From Mermis nigrescens (taxonomy: Eukaryota; Nematoda; Enoplea; Mermithida; Mermithidae), in contig JAVLUZ010000341.1 in the NCBI GenBank assembly GCA_036768485.1, positions 2,101,658 through 2,165,657 on the forward strand: DNA of 64,000 nt, in the 5' to 3' direction. Shown one piece after another: positions 1 through 12,351 of the stretch (the first letter of the stretch is position 1; each line of letters opens with the position of its first letter). A program made the position numbers and the translations under genes. The notes beneath the pieces were generated by a model that saw nothing but the letters and a program-made list of their open reading frames with translations, was not told where the DNA came from and made no database searches.

Positions 1-237
1 GCCAATTTTCTTTTTCATTATTTGATGTCAACTTTTGCATTCTTTGATGTAAAGATTGTTAGCCTCAAAGACCGTTCATCCAGACTATCTTTGTATTTCT
101 TCGTAGGTACCACAAAATTTTATTACTACCATGTTATTTTTTGCCCAAAGTATCATAAAGAAATTGAAGGCAGGGTCAATTTTTTTCAATCTGTAGGGTA
201 TGGACAATGGCCAAGTATAATTTGGGATTATTTAATC

Positions 238-498
238 AATAAGTGGGCAGCAGCAAAATTCTGGGGGTGCAAGATTTTTCTAGGGGTCAAAAAATGGCCT
301 TAAAAACGGTGGTATGGTGAAAAAACACAATTTTTCAATGTTTCTTATCGAGCACTATTGGCATCCAAAAATTGCAACAAAAAAAGCAAAAAAATTATTA
401 AAAATTGAATTCTTGGAGGGGGTATTTTGATTTCTGGGGGAAGGGGGTACTTTGGTTTCTGGTGGGTGCATACTTCAATTCCCCCACGCCCAGGTGTG
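238..498 (+). mobile_element. hAT-type MITE (family A copy)
   Basis: A copy of the commonest short repeat in the window. It starts near 'gtgggcagcagcaaaatt', has an A-rich middle ending in 'ttgaattc', then runs of g with 'tattttgatttctggggg', and ends 'cgcccaggtgtg'. The flanks 230-237 (atttaatc) and 499-506 (atttaacc) match at 7 of 8 bases, which fits the 8-bp duplications seen at cleaner copies. Confidence 0.7.
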
Positions 499-929
499 AT
501 TTAACCTGCCCAAGATCATTTTATATGTAACTTTAGCAGATTACTGACTTATTTTTAAGTAATGCTGTCATTTCTATGTGGTTATGCATGCTTGCAATAT
601 TTTGTATCCTCCTTCATCATGAATGCAAAATCTAACACCGTTTTGGCTCGGGGATTAAGGGATGTGCATTCCACAGATGGCCAAATACCCCCAAAAAATT
701 GAAATACCCCCAAAATTCGATTTTTGAAAGTTTCTTGTTTTTTTCTGCAAAATTTTTATGCTAATCAATAGAGATAAATGTGGAACGTCAATAATGTTTT
801 TTACATCACTTCAAAGTTTTCTATATCTAACCATTATCCTGCATTAATTTGCAATTGCTGTTATATCTGTGCTGGATGAACTGCAGCAGGCATCCCTAAA
901 GAAGTGTCTTGGTGTAAAATTCTGTGTCC

Positions 930-1530
930 ATGTTTTCAAATATACAAATTTTTGTTTTTCCATGACACAAAATTCCGGCCCAAACCATTAAGCTAATGGG
1001 GTGCTTATGGCGCCCCTTCACCTTAATGGGTTGACCAAGATGCTGATAGCTCTTCTTTGCGTGTGTCCTGCTCTCAATTTTTGACTTATATATAAAAACA
1101 ACATCCTCAAATCAATATCCCGCTCATTTCCCTTTCATCATCTTCTGCGCCCATTTGTATTGAGCAGCGACATTCTTCTCGCGGATTTGCTGGCAATATT
1201 GAGAGGCACAAAAGACCCAGCCTAGCAGACAAGCACAATGAATGTTAGAGAGCAATAAGCAGAACTTGCGTTTCGTCAGAATATCTTGTAGATTCCTCAT
1301 TGATGTCTCATCATCCTCTTTGTATGCAGTCTGAATGATGCTCAAAACTTTGTTAGTGGCCATTTTCTCCCAAGGCCAATATGGTACTCAGGAAGTTGAG
1401 CATGTCGCGAGATCCTTCTTGATAATCCCGTGCACTGTTGTCATGTGCACCTTGTATCCAATGTCCCTAGTAATTGTGCTTCCTTGCTTCTTCGATTATT
1501 CTGTCCTTGAGATAATCAGATTTGTGCGAA
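930..1530 (-). pseudogene. Tc1/mariner-type transposase relic
   Basis: On the minus strand the open stretch 1363-1124 reads like the middle of a Tc1-family transposase. It has a helix-turn-helix-like part, then 'GWVFCASQYCQQIREKN' and 'KWAQKM'. Past a stop the same frame continues with 'FEDVVF' and 'HPISLMVWAGI', which are the blocks around the DDE catalytic core of Tc1-like proteins. The aspartate expected in 'FTDES' is lost (the frame reads 'FIYKS'), and at least three stops interrupt it. No terminal inverted repeats were found. The family call rests on recognised motifs; the exact subfamily is not known. It is clearly non-functional. Confidence 0.6.
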
Positions 1531-3230
1531 ATCTAGAAAATTTGAAATTTGAAGGTTTCATTGTAAAGTTTTCCTGTAAACTTTTATGAATTCCTAATTA
1601 TTAGATGAAAAATTATCACACTGCATAAATGAAGCAAATTTCAGCAAAAAACAATAAATACATTGGAAATTTTATTTTTCTCTTTTGGTTTTCTCTACAG
1701 TGCACAGGACTTGAACAATTGAGGAGCTCTAAAAATGCTCTCCCAAATGCCTACCACATTATATTTATTCAAAATAATCAAATTGCATTATTTGTCATAC
1801 AAATAATTGAAAAATTTTTTTTAATCAGCATTGATTTTTCTGTTGCTCCACCCACTGTGCTATAAGCCGACCAATCAGACGCCAGATACTACTGTGTACT
1901 GAGCATATGCTGCATGCATTTCAAAAGTGTGTGCATACTGCAGGTCCAGTCCGAGAAAAACATGTAAAAATAGATGAGTATTTTCATGCATATCATTATA
2001 ATTCTCGTTTCTTCCATTGGAATCTCATCTAATAGACAATGGGCATAAAAATGAAAGAAAATAGTATTTCCTTTGTGCGATCAATAGCATATTGCTTTGC
2101 AGCAAAAGAGCATTTTAAAATCAATTTCAGGCTGAGAGCTTTCCGTGTTTTAGAACAAATTCATGCTTAATAAAGAGCATAAGATTTAAGAATCATATAG
2201 GCCCAAAATTTATTTTGCCATTAGTAATATGATTTTAAAAAGCACATCATTTTGACTAAATTGAAATCAGAAATAAAATCAAAGCAAATTGCTCTTGTCT
2301 TTTGAAGGAAAAGGCTTTTTAAAAAGGTATTATCTTCTTCTACAAACCACATTTTTCACTATTATATTGCAAAATTGGGAAGAGAGAATGAATAGTGACT
2401 GTAAGGTCTAAGCTGAATAGAAAATTTACATAATAGTGAAATACAGATGACGAATAGTTTTGCAATTTAATTGTACATCATGCATAGTGCGCTGTTATTT
2501 TGGTTGCAATATTTTGATTTATTTGCAGTCAACTCAAGTCAAAATAAAATGAACAATTAGTACACTTTCTACACAGGAGATTCAACTTTTACGCACAGCC
2601 TGCTGCATAAGCGAGCCAATTTGCCATCTAATTATCATAATTAATGCATCCTCAGTCAAACAGAGAGCTAAGAAGCGAGCAAAATCTTTGTGATCTTGTG
2701 TATTAAAATATCAGGAGGTAAAAATTTGTTGTCCTGTTTTCAAGTCTTGCATTGAATATGTGTGTAGGCGTACGTCCGCTGAATAAAATAAATACAAAAT
2801 GGTAGATACGGATATACATATATGTAAGTACTTCAATTGATCAAAAAATCGCAAAGGAAGCTTGCTGGTCAAAATAAAATTTGCGCGAAATAATAGAGCG
2901 GGCAATATTTTTATGATCTATAAGCTTGCCTGAGGAGACAGACACCATATGATGTATTCCACTTCTGAACTGAAATATTATTGATGTATGTATTGTAAAT
3001 AATTGAAAAATGCAAAGATACAAAATATTTTTGAAAGCGCATGATCAGGAGCTTTTTATCAATTTCGTATTTTAAAAGCATTATGATAGTAATTAGTTAC
3101 AAAAATTATAAATATGCAGCACCCAAATTCTAGAGGGTCTGGTTTGAATTGCCAGAAATATTACTAAAAATAGAATTCTGGGGCCTACAGTAATCTGCCA
3201 GGTATTTCAATTTTTGGGGTCACAAGCCCT
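1531..3230. other. No gene seen
   Basis: AT-rich sequence with short open frames that have no family resemblance. I see no repeat with clear ends and no splice-framed exon in it. Confidence 0.5.
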
Positions 3231-3231
3231 C

Positions 3232-3656
3232 CAGGCACGTAGCTGTGGAAGTAATGGGAGTCCAGACCATACATGGGCAGCAAGAAAATTCTGGGGGGGT
3301 GCAAGATTTTTTTGAAGGTCGAAAAATGGCCTTAAAAATGGTGGTATAGCAATAAAAACACCATTTTTCGACGTTTCTCATCAAACACTATCCATTGGCA
3401 TCAAAAAATTGCAAAAAAAAACAAAAAAATTCCAAAAATTGAATTCTGGGGGGTATTTTGATTTCTGTGGAGGTATTTTGGTTTCTGGAGGGTGCATACC
3501 GCCCCAAACCCCCCACACCCAGGTGTGGTCCGGACTCCCAGAATTCAGAATAAACCGGAAAAATAGAACGTTTTACATGTTATTCTGAGCTATTTTTGGC
3601 TTAGACCCCAAAACTGGTATTGGTCCACCTAAATAGGAGGGCCAGATATGTGCCTG
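3232..3656 (+). mobile_element. hAT-type MITE (family C) split by a family A MITE
   Basis: Starts 'caggcacgtagct' and ends 'agatatgtgcctg', giving short inverted ends like the intact copy at 7084-7250. The internal 'ccggaaaaataga' and 'ttggcttagacccc' blocks are shared with that copy. A family A MITE occupies 3268-3527 inside it, so this is a nested pair. Confidence 0.65.
3268..3527 (+). mobile_element. hAT-type MITE (family A), nested
   Basis: A full-length family A copy, starting CATACATGGGC and ending CCCAGGTGTG. Its flanks gtccagac and gtccggac match at 7 of 8 bases, so it is an 8-bp target-site duplication inside a family C element. Confidence 0.75.
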
Positions 3657-3659
3657 AAG

Positions 3660-5290
3660 CTCCTAGGGCCATGTGTGGCTCAAAGGAAGGAGCATCAACA
3701 GTATTTTATTGCAAAATTTTTTAGGTTTTATCCCTCTAGAATCCCCATGCTGTGCATGCATGACAGATGATTAGTCTTATTATTGTTCTTTTCAGCATTT
3801 GTAAAAGAATCAAATACAAATTTATAATTAATTAATTCATTTATTTTAAAATTTCAAATATAAATTTCCTAATTTCTGTCTAGTCGTATTCCATATCAGT
3901 TACCCCTAATATTATTAATTGTATCATTATATAAATATTAGTATAAAATTATGCGACAAAAGTATAATTATTTTTTCCAATCACTTCAGATGCTTATTTA
4001 GTTCAATTTTTTCAATAAAATAAATTTCCGTTCTTCCATGCCTCTGTCAAAAGAACAGCTAGTCTGGCTATTTTTATCTTTACGATTCACGCTGCATACA
4101 GCAGGCACAAATCACGTACTTAGGTGCACAAGGAATCTTCCACGCTGCATGCTGCATGCGTTAAACATACAACTTGCATAGAACGGTCATCAATCGATTA
4201 AGGGTGTGGTCGTATTACTGTCCAATTATTTAAAGAAATCTTTCTTACAAAAAAGAAAACTATCCCCACCTATTTCATCTGATTCAAAATTCTATTGGCT
4301 ATCAGAATCTGTTCCAACCTCCGCAAGTTGTGCATTCTATAAGATGTTATAATCGATTTACTAAACCCACCGATTTTAGCTGCCTATCTTTTGTACATGA
4401 GAAATTGAAATTTTCAGTTGAATAGTTACTGTAACAAAAGTTATACTAGATAAGCGAAGTAAACATATTTGGATAGAAAAAAGAATGAGCTTTCATATTC
4501 TGTTCTAACCTGAGCAGTATGTTCAAAATTCGCAGCGCTATGTGCAAAAAACCAACAAATTTTTCGTTTTTTCCACGTTTTTCGCCTGTTCTCACCTATT
4601 GTCCGATTGGCTCTGCATGACAAATAACGCAATATGCAAGTTTAAAATTAACGCCCCTGATATAGGTCTGGTAGGTCTCGTGTTCGCCAAATTCTGGAGG
4701 CCAGCTATAAGCTAAAAAAAGATAATTTTCTGACGAAATTATTACCAAAGAATGGACTAAAGTCGAACTTTCTTTGCAAATTGTTGATATCAATTAGGAA
4801 TTGTCAATTAATTTACTTTGTAATCTAGTTTTGTGGTTTCAGATAATTTTAGACAATTTTAGGGCTATTTTGCCAAAAAAACTAAAAAATAAACCGTTTT
4901 AGATCCTTTTGTCCCCAGGCGCCTAGATTTGCAAAGTGTGCATCTATAGTCTAGACATGACTCCCGATACGCAGAATGTACAACTTCCCTGGCAAGACTA
5001 AGGCCACTGAGGCCAAAATGGTCACAACTCCCGCTGTGTGACTCGATTCTCCAATTAATAGGAAAGGGTGACAAGCATGGGAAACAAGTGAATTAATTTG
5101 TTATGCATTGCGTACGACTGCATTGCATACACCTACAAAGTACACAGCATGCATATGTACATAAGTGTGTTTTGCGAGTCAAAGAATAACTAGTATTTCC
5201 TTTCCCCCTTGAACATATTTTGTAGCCATGTACCTAGTGTAACGTATAGTATGTTTGCGCTAAAACGAGATGCTTTGGCGGTCTATGTAC
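3660..5290. other. No gene seen
   Basis: AT-rich non-coding DNA. Short open frames near 4441-5074 on the minus strand show no recognisable domain. Local 'gctgcatgctgcatgc' palindromes occur near 4140. Confidence 0.5.
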
Positions 5291-5291
5291 T

Positions 5292-5913
5292 CAGTGGCGG
5301 ATCTAGGATTTCCCTAAAGAGGGAGGGGCCGTATCCCAACTTTTCCAAAAACAGTCAAAAATAGGTCCAAGATTTTGCCCTTAATGCACGAAACAGCAAT
5401 TTTTTGGTATTCTAAATTGTATACTTCAACATAAAATCACTTTTGACCACACCTGGGCGTGGGGGGGGTGGGGGTATGCACCCCCCAGAAACCAAAATAC
5501 CCCCCCCCCAGAAATCAAAATACCCCCCCCCCCAGAATTCAATTTTTGAAAATTTTTTCGTGTTTTTCGCAATTTTTTGATGCCAATGGATAGTGCTTGA
5601 TGAGAAACGTCGAAAAATGGTGTTTTTATTGCCATACCACCATTTTTAAGGTCATTTTCCGACCTTCAAAAAAATCTTGCACCCCCCCCGCCAGAATTTT
5701 CTTGCTGCCCACGTATGCTTTTGACACAATATTTTTTCTGAAAATTTTAATTTTAACTTGACCAAAAATCTGGCGCATAGTGCTGGAAAAATTTGAGAAA
5801 TTATGGTCACTGACGACCAAAAATCAATTCAAATTGCATATTCAGCTTTATCTCGCCAAATATTTTTGGCCAAGGGGATGGTGGCCGCCCCCTGCCCCCC
5901 TTAAATCCGCCCT
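5292..5913. mobile_element. MITE with CAGTGGCGGATC termini, split by a family A MITE
   Basis: Begins 'cagtggcggatctagga' and ends 'ttaaatccgccctg', an imperfect inverted pair. The flanks tatgtact and tattaact share 6 of 8 bases. A family A MITE lies at 5448-5717 within it. The same termini bound the element at 12751-12927. Confidence 0.65.
5448..5717 (-). mobile_element. hAT-type MITE (family A), perfect 8-bp duplication
   Basis: Minus-orientation copy with ends CACACCTGGGC and GCCCACGTATG. It is flanked on both sides by cttttgac (5440-5447 and 5718-5725), an exact 8-bp target-site duplication. That is the size made by hAT transposases. Confidence 0.85.
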
Positions 5914-6043
5914 GTATTAACTATATACATAGATGAATAAATTTGTCATGCCCTGATTATTTTTTCTGCATGTAAAGAAAGAGGACTTGTAAATTTAATG
6001 GAAGATGCAATAATAGAAACGAATCCTTTCAGGCTTTAAAATA

Positions 6044-6295
6044 ATGTCTGTATTAGTAGGTTGGTACGACACCAATTATCATTGGGATAACAAGGAGACT
6101 AAGATTGCCGTAAAACACATTGAACATCCATCTGATTGGTGGCTGTCGCTGCCTGGCACGCATGTTACCTTGAAGGCATGGAATAAGACTAGGAAGACGC
6201 TACAAGGCCATAATCCTTTGTGCACTCAAAAAGCCAGTCATAAAAACTGCAAAAGCAGCTTTAAAAGCGGCCATAACTCTTTAATCATGCTATGA
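6044..6295 (+). other. Unrecognised 83-codon open frame
   Basis: Opens with ATG after a pyrimidine/AG stretch and is rich in Trp, His and Lys, with 'WYDTNYHWDNKETK' near its start. I recognise no family. No repeat boundaries, promoter or second exon support it, so it may be chance or an exon remnant. Confidence 0.15.
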
Positions 6296-6600
6296 AATAT
6301 AATAAATGAGATGCATTGATCAAGTGGAACTGTTTTTAAAGTTTTCTTCTTGGTGTTTCTTCCTTGGTAATATGTTATTATTGCAGTTTCTTCTATTCCC
6401 TTTTATTCTTTGTGGTGTGGCAGGTATCTAAGTCTTGGAATCTAGGAACATGGCTGTGAATCAATTAAGTTTGCTTGGCATATTATATATAGCCATAGGT
6501 GTATGATCTTGTGAATGTTTTTCCAGCTAAAATATAGAATAACTTAAAATAAGGACAAATTACATATATCTATGTACGTGAAGGGTTTGATGGTCATGAC

Positions 6601-6690
6601 CACATGTGGGCATGGGGAAGGGTTGGAGGTATGCACCCCTCAGAAGTTGAAATACCCTCTACCCCAGAATTTTGGTGCTGCCCACCTATG
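6601..6690 (-). mobile_element. Short internally deleted family A MITE
   Basis: Only 90 bp long, but both ends are kept (CACATGTGGGC and GCCCACCTATG). It is flanked by an exact 8-bp duplication gtcatgac at 6593-6600 and 6691-6698. The A-rich middle of the longer copies is missing. Confidence 0.85.
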
Positions 6691-7083
6691 GTCATGACCA
6701 TAGATGCACTTCATGGCCAATTTGGGGAGGTCAGCAGGTGCCATAAGATTGATATTTTTTGTTTTTTCAGGACCAAAACCTACTTGAAAACTGCTAGAAA
6801 TGTCAAATTAGCGTTAATTATACCACAATTTATACCTAATTTTTGCCCCATTTCCCGCAGAAAAATCAATAAAGTTAAAGTTGGTGATAGCTATAAGTTC
6901 TGTAAAAAACGATTTTACATGAAAAAACGTTGTATAACTTTTAAAATATCGCATTTGAGCATTTCTAGCAAAGCTATACATGGTTTGAAATATAATATTG
7001 AAAGAAAATAATAAATTTTTTGTCAAATGAATTAAAAAGTAGCTATATAGCAATGTTTTCTTTAGCTAAAGTAGCTACACAGC

Positions 7084-7250
7084 CAGGCACTTAGCTCTGG
7101 GGGTATGGGGGGTCCAGACCCTTAAAATTCGAAAAAACCGGAAAAATAGGACTTTTTAAACTTTATTTTGTGCTACTTTGCTTTTTTTGGGCTCAGTCCC
7201 CCCGAAATTGGTGTTGGTCCCCTAAAATAGGACGGCCAGCTACATTCCTG
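7084..7250 (+). mobile_element. hAT-type MITE (family C)
   Basis: Begins 'caggcacttagctctggg' and ends 'ggccagctacattcctg'. Its flanks tacacagc and tacatagc match at 7 of 8 bases. It shares internal sequence with the element at 3232-3656. Confidence 0.75.
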
Positions 7251-7527
7251 TACATAGCTATTTCTCTAATTCCAAAAAGACAATACTACTATCTTTACGA
7301 GCCCCAAAATAGGCTATATAGCAATGTTTTTTTTCTTTTAAAAAGATTATATGTAAATCTGTCAGTTTTTTGAAGCTCGGAGGATAATTCACCTCTCACT
7401 GCCATGCCATGTATGCGCCCATGTATTATGCTTCTGAGTCTCACTACCTTATAACAATCTCTTTGTGCATGTGTGATGACGATTATGTTATTTATAAATT
7501 ATTTTCAAGAAAGACAAAAAATTTTTA

Positions 7528-8032
7528 TTGACGGTCCATTGGGCACGCCAAAATGTTCCTGCTTCCCTAGTTGCATTAGGTACAGGAGACAAATCTAGCT
7601 TTGACAGAGACAGCGCCCCAATCTTCCAACATGAAATTGACCATTGTGTGTCATTGGTATCATCAAAAAACAATGCGCCAACCAATTTTACAGTTCTCAA
7701 ATGCATGGCTGCGGCGCCACCGCCGCCGCCCCCAGCTACAACCAATGCGCAAGGTTTTTATGCTCCTGTGATATCGCAACTGTCTCCAGATATCTCCCCT
7801 GCGTACAACATTGCTCCGACTGCAGTCCCCGTTCTCTGCTGATTCAAATTGTGGTTCTTTTTTGGCTCAAGGCAGATCTGGTCCCACAGACATTACTCCT
7901 ATCATGCAGCCGCCTTCTTCTACTCATTCAAATTGTGGATTGTTTTTAACTCAAGGCAGATCTACATTTCATTTACCTCATCATGAGCAGCAAGGTGCAC
8001 TCAGTAACATTAATGTACCCATTCTTAGCTAA
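7528..8032 (+). pseudogene. Possible degraded coding stretch, unknown
   Basis: Two overlapping frames (7528-7842 and 7811-8032) have base use more like coding DNA than the surroundings. They contain a short poly-proline run, and 'SNCGSFLAQGRS' is followed 29 residues later by a near copy, 'SNCGLFLTQGRS'. This suggests one repeat-bearing protein with a frameshift near 7820. I recognise no domain. It could be a low-complexity part of a gag-like or host protein. Confidence 0.3.
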
Positions 8033-8039
8033 GTAAATA

Positions 8040-8360
8040 TTGTGCAGCTGTGTGCATATATGTACAAAATTTTTTTCTTTTTTCTGAAGTACCTTTTTGG
8101 GCTTAAAAACAAAAAGTACACGTAAAAACCACTGTTTTTTTACATTTCTCATGATGCTCTATCTCGCCAATTCTTTTTGGCGCAAAGCACCAAAAAAACT
8201 GGGGATTTTGATGCTAAAGACTGCTAAAAACGCTCAAAGCAAGACAATTTCTAACGTTTTTGCAAAAAAGTGCTAGTTGTGGGGGTGAAAAATTTTTTGC
8301 GGGTGTGAAAGGTTTTTGCAGGAGGTGAACCACCCCTCCAACTCCCCAAGTTTATGTATG
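8040..8360. repeat. Dispersed repeat resembling 43590-43965
   Basis: The block 'gggggtgaaaaattttttgcg...ggtgaa...ctcccc' with an ending close to 'tcatgtatg' recurs near 43860-43960 and, more loosely, near 14710-14820. The boundaries are not clear. Confidence 0.4.
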
Positions 8361-8715
8361 ACTGTGTGTACTAGAATGTTTACATCTTCCAGGAATACTG
8401 CTCATATTGCAAATACAGTCCATTAGCTTTATTTTCTATTTTTTTACATGTTTCTTCTGCTTATATATTTTAATATTTTTATGCTTTAATTTATTTTTGC
8501 TGCATATGCTGTGCATGCGTTTTTTAATCTACAATTATTTTTTAGATACCTAGGCATTCATTACACCTGGCAACAACAATCTGATTCATCCACCACATAA
8601 AACTTTCCAAGAATTTTGGCAAGAAAATAAATCCAGTCAATTTCAATTGTTATTATTGCCGGTCGTTTGGAATATAGACAAATAGCTCAATGCCCTACTG
8701 CAAGGCACGCAAAAA

Positions 8716-8961
8716 ATGAACAAAAATCAGAGCAAAATCATTGAGCTTTTTTGTCTTTGTTGTTTCAACAACAATGATCACAAAATACTTGTTGGCATCA
8801 AAGTGCTGGTACCACTTGAAACTGTCTTGAATGAGCTTCAATGGGACAAGTGGGCCAGACGTGGGCCAGCGCGGCTCAATGACTACATGCGTACTTTGGC
8901 TGTAGATTTAGCCAAAAGAGTTTACTTCGGCGACGACGTTAAACGATGTGATGGCAAATAG
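8716..8961 (+). other. Open frame with an exon-like 3' half, unknown
   Basis: The second half (about 8830-8950) has balanced codon use and reads 'LNDYMRTLAVDLAKRVYFGDD', unlike its AT-rich neighbours. It faintly recalls the first helix of BEN domains, but too little is present to claim that. No partner exon was found. Confidence 0.15.
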
Positions 8962-9257
8962 TTTTGTCTATCGTTTATAAGCATGCATATTCAGAGATGG
9001 AGGCAGGCAGAGCCAGATAATTTCAGTAATTTTAGATTTGAAATTTCACCTTATAATCTCTCTACTTTGTATAATCTCAAGATTTCAATGATTTCTCAAC
9101 ACGCAGTTCAATTGCTAATAGAAATACTCATTATTATTCTTAATAACGGTTGGAGATGCATATAATCAAAAAAGCAGCAATCAGTATTTTACGACAGACA
9201 AAAAGTTAATTTTTCAATGTGACCAGCAAGTTTTTATAGGCTAACAATGTTCCCAAC

Positions 9258-9478
9258 CATACATGGGCAGTACACAAGCTCTAGGGGTGTGGGATATGCT
9301 AGATTTTACAAATGTCAAAAAAAGTATCTCTAAAATGGTGGGAGGGCTAAAAAGCACCATTTTTTGACATCCCTAATTGAGCATTATCCTTTGACATCCA
9401 AAAAATCGTTATTTTTGATTTTAGGGAGTATTTGGTCTTCTGGGGTACATACCCCCAAGCCCCTCACGCCCACATGTG
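9258..9478 (+). mobile_element. Diverged family A MITE
   Basis: Ends CATACATGGGC and GCCCACATGTG, with the internal order seen in the other copies. The flanks ttcccaac and tttctgac share only 5 of 8 bases, so this is an old insertion. Confidence 0.6.
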
Positions 9479-9479
9479 T

Positions 9480-11030
9480 TTCTGACTTTCAAAGTCTTCA
9501 TGAAATTCTACATCCCCTTTGATTTATATTACTCTTTTTGATTAAAATCTTTCATAATCAGCAGATCGATTGTATTCTCTTATTGTCAGTGTCGTTGCAC
9601 AAAAGGCGTTCAGAAGATAGCGTCATGCACAGTAGATTTGATTTGGGGGTCAGCCAGTCTGGGGGTCAAAAGTTGAGTTTTTTTGGCAAAAATGCTGTGA
9701 AAACGGGTATAAATGTTGAAATAGCTTCCAAACAATGTAAATTCATTGATTCTGATCATTTTTAAGTATTTCTGAAAAAACTTCAATTTTTATACAATTT
9801 CAGGTTGGATCTATAAATCCATTTAGCCTCATTTTCCCCAAAAAAGGTCAGTTTGAGGTTAGGTTGATACCCCCAAACCCCCCCCCACTTGCATCTTTGG
9901 TATCTAATTGTACCTCTGCTGCTCTATGTTAATGTTCACTTTTCGTTTTAGTTTAAGTTTTAGTTGGTCAGGTGGCCAGTGGTCGCATGAGCATGCTTGG
10001 CAAGCTGGGGTCAGGGAGAGTCAATTTCGGACATTTTTGGCAAAAGTGTGCTCAAATAAGCTATAAAGTATAGAAGAGTAGTAAATCTGTTAATCTAATA
10101 GAGGTTTTACTTTTGCTTCAAGCGCTTTTGCCAAAAAATGTGCTTTTTGTTGCTTCCCACTCCAATTTTGCCATACTATTTATTGCCTGAAAAAATTTTC
10201 CTCTACCTTCTGGTGATACTTTCATCTACGTGCGTGTCTGGTTGTTCACATATGCATTTCAATGCAATGCAGGTCGGATCTGTCAATCCAAATTACTTCT
10301 AGACTGATTCATACTTGTGAGTATAAAAAGTTAAGGCAGGAGTAAATTTGTATGGCTTTTGCATTGTTTTTGCTCCGTCTTAAGCAGTTTTGCATAAAAT
10401 TTAGATTTTCATGGATTCTTTGCCACCTTGTCACCCTAGTTTTCTTGCAAAATTTTTTTCCTTTACCTCTGGGTAGCAAAGTAAAAATCACATTATTCAA
10501 GCATACATATATCCAATCAAAATGAAGAATTATGTAGTAAAATGCGAGTAAGTTAACTCATCAAATAAAGTAACCAGAAAAGTATTTCAAAATTAAATTT
10601 CTTCAGGATGTATATCCCAGAGGTTATAAAACACAAGTAAGTTTACTCATCATGATGTGGTCAATGCAACATGTGCACAACTAGACTATGAATGATACTC
10701 ACCTTCATACTTTGCATGTGATGTCTTAGAGTCAATATCTATCTGTACAATTTCAAGTTGTAATTTCTTAATGTACTTACTCAGATACAATCAGCTCAAA
10801 TGGAAGGAGACAGAAAATCTTAGATCCGCTGAAGATGCACAAATTGAAGCATGTGGTCAAAAACAAGGCTGCCCCCAGCATGCCTGACAAAACATTTGAA
10901 GAGAAATGGTGGAAACTGTTTATTTTGATTCAGAATTGATGCCACAATCTCTGCACTCACTCCTGCAAAGCAATAACATTGTCTGAGCTATTATTAGAGA
11001 TTGATGAATAAAAATTGTTTCTTCATTCTG
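9480..11030. other. No gene seen
   Basis: Non-coding. It contains diverged repeat pieces such as 'caggttggatctataaatcc' near 9801, related to 'caggtcggatctgtcaatcc' near 10270. I see no coding exon with splice context. Confidence 0.4.
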
Positions 11031-12351
11031 TTCAGGTGCAGATCCAGAGGGTGAGGGTGGAGGCAACCGCCCCAAAACCTTTTCTGTTGAGGGTACCTCT
11101 TTGCTATCCTTTTTGCTTCATTGATCCATCATGTCTGGTTTGTAGTCCACATTGCGTTTCTCAAATAAAAAACTTAGCATAGTTGTTCGTTTGTTATCCA
11201 TACATATGAAGAGCTCTAATTGTATGCACACACATGCAGTCATATAAGGGGCCGTCACATAAGGAAATCCAAAATTTTTCTTCAAATGGACAATGGAAAA
11301 TTCTAAAATACATATTTATGTCAGTGATGCATGCATGGACTGCACGACCTTTCTTTTGACTTAAAAACTAAGAGCTATCCAATAATTTTATGTAGGAAAA
11401 AAGTTTGCTTCCCAAACATGAGGAACCAGCCAGAACCTTTTCTGTCAAGGGCACCTCTTTGCTACCCTTTTGCTTTGTTGGTCCATCATGTCTTGTTCAT
11501 AGTCCGCATTGTGTTTTTCAAATAAAAAAAATTTAGCATGTTTGTTCATTTGTTATCCATACATATGAAGAGCTCTAACTGTACATACACACACACACAC
11601 ACGCGCTGGTCATGGAAGGGGCTGTCACATAAGGAAATCCAAAATTTTTCTTCGAACGGACAAAGGAAAATTCTAAAATACATATTTATGTCAGTGATGC
11701 ATGCATGGACTGCGCGACCTTTCTTTTGACTTAAAAACTAAGAGCTATCAAAAATTTTATGTAGGAGAAAAGTTTGCTTCCCAATCTTGAGGGATCAGCC
11801 AGAACCTTTTCTGTCAAGGGCACCTCTTTACTATCCTTTCTGCTTTGTTAATCCATCATGTCTGGTTTGTAGTCCGCATCGCATTTTTTAAATAAAAAAA
11901 ACTCGGCATGTTCGTTTATTTTATTATCCATACATATGAAGAGCTCTAACTGTACGTCACACACACACATGGTCATGGAAGGGGCCGTCACATGAGGAAA
12001 TCCAAAATTTTTCTCTAAACAGACAATGGCAAATTCTAAAATACATATTTATGTCAGCAATGCATGCATGGACTGGGCAAGCATTCTTTTGGTTTTCAAA
12101 AACTGAAGGCTATCAATAATTTTATGTGGAAAAAAAGTTTGCTTCCCAAACTTGAGGGACTAGCCAGAAGCTTTTCTGTCAAGGGCACCTCTTTGCTATT
12201 CTTTTTGCTTTGTTGATCCATCATGTCTGGTTCATAGTCCGCGTCATTTTTTTCAAATAAAAAAACTTTAGCATTTTTGTTCATTTGTTATCCACACATA
12301 TGAAGTCATGGAAGGGGCCGTCACAAAAGGAAATCCGAGATTTTTCTTTAA
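11030..12351. repeat. Tandem repeat, unit about 370 bp
   Basis: The unit includes 'cttttctgtcaagggcacctctttgct', 'tacatatgaagagctctaa', a short (ca)n tract, 'ggggccgtcacat' and 'tcagtgatgcatgcatgga'. The last marker falls at about 11321, 11691 and 12054, giving spacings of 370 and 363. The first marker recurs near 11433, 11801 and 12168. A further partial unit resumes at 13414 after an insertion. Confidence 0.85.

Noticed and set aside
5426..5820. Minus-strand open frames of about 65-69 codons
   Set aside because: They fall within MITE sequence (family A) and recur with every copy; no protein family fits.
8716..8961. Calling this a BEN-domain gene
   Set aside because: Only a single helix-like stretch looks similar; without the rest of the domain or another exon the claim is too weak.
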